The position numbers and the translations under genes were made by a program. The notes beneath the pieces were generated by a model. That model had not been told where the DNA came from. It saw nothing but the letters and a program-made list of their open reading frames with translations, and did not search any database. This document shows positions 5,658-5,810 of a stretch of 5,810 nucleotides of DNA, one piece after another. Each line of letters opens with the position of its first letter. The stretch's first letter is position 1. Source of the stretch: Treponema sp. (GTDB lineage: Bacteria > Spirochaetota > Spirochaetia > Treponematales > Rectinemataceae); contig JAFIHQ010000096.1 in the NCBI GenBank assembly GCA_017849315.1, positions 1 through 5,810 of the forward strand, in the 5' to 3' direction.

Positions 5658-5810
5658 ATGAAACGATTCTTGCTCGTACTGTGCATCGCCGCGCTGTCAT
5701 TGTCGGTGTTTGCTCAGACAGAGCCACCAAACAAGAGCGTCACTCTGACGTTCATCGAGACATCCGACATTCATGGCGCTATTTATCCATATGATTTTGT
5801 CAACGCCAAA
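5658..5810 (+). CDS. Secreted metallophosphatase/5'-nucleotidase family protein (5' part; continues beyond window)
   Basis: Only the first 51 residues are visible. Residues 1-19 form an export signal with a basic MKR start, a hydrophobic core and a likely cut in SVFA|QTE. The cysteine at residue 9 sits mid-core without a small residue before it, so a lipoprotein is unlikely. After a short linker, VTLTFIETSDIHGAIYPYDF (28-47) is the first strand and D-x-H metal motif (D37, H39) of the calcineurin-like phosphatase domain in UshA/CpdB/YfkN-type 5'-nucleotidases and 2',3'-cyclic-nucleotide 2'-phosphodiesterases. These act in the periplasm or at the surface and release nucleosides and phosphate from nucleotides. 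The start is fixed by AAGGAGG at 5647-5653, four bases upstream. It has no evident role in rhamnose use. The subfamily cannot be decided without the rest of the gene. Confidence 0.8.
   Translation, partial: MKRFLLVLCIAALSLSVFAQTEPPNKSVTLTFIETSDIHGAIYPYDFVNAK

Overview
This window is a segment of an L-rhamnose uptake and catabolism operon. All supported genes lie on the + strand and the spacing is tight. In order it holds the 3' end of an ABC sugar permease (rhaP-like), a second permease (rhaQ-like), a secreted rhamnose-binding protein (ABC-type RhaS), L-rhamnose mutarotase (rhaM, also called rhaU), a class II aldolase acting as putative rhamnulose-1-phosphate aldolase (rhaD-like), and L-rhamnose isomerase (rhaA). 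After a 99-base leader, the window ends inside the 5' end of a secreted metallophosphatase of the 5'-nucleotidase family.

The genes fit one pathway. The binding protein captures rhamnose in the periplasm and hands it to the RhaP/RhaQ permease pair. The ATPase that powers transport (RhaT type) is not in the window and is expected upstream of the truncated permease. RhaM interconverts rhamnose anomers, RhaA makes L-rhamnulose, and the aldolase would cleave rhamnulose-1-phosphate to dihydroxyacetone phosphate and L-lactaldehyde. The rhamnulokinase (rhaB) and a lactaldehyde dehydrogenase or reductase are absent from the window. The order permease, permease, binding protein, mutarotase resembles the transporter and mutarotase sets known from rhizobia, though there the binding protein comes first. 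Here it is followed by an isomerase/aldolase pair of the phosphorylating pathway.

The cleavable export signals on the binding protein and the phosphatase suggest a cell with a periplasm (a diderm). With the near-balanced base composition, strong GGAGG ribosome sites and a short Phe-Ala-Gln signal-peptide end on the phosphatase, a spirochaete such as a Sphaerochaeta or Treponema relative is plausible. This is an impression and not a demonstration.

The non-coding gaps hold the less ordinary material: a 9-bp hairpin after rhaS, an 11-base tandem ATTGAAA repeat just before rhaM, a perfect 14-base tandem duplication just before rhaA, and an 8-bp inverted repeat whose 3' arm runs into the phosphatase Shine-Dalgarno sequence. 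I saw no RNA genes, CRISPR arrays, insertion sequences or phage genes. I see no clear evidence for a wholly new system; the core is a recognisable rhamnose operon with some unexplained leader structure.
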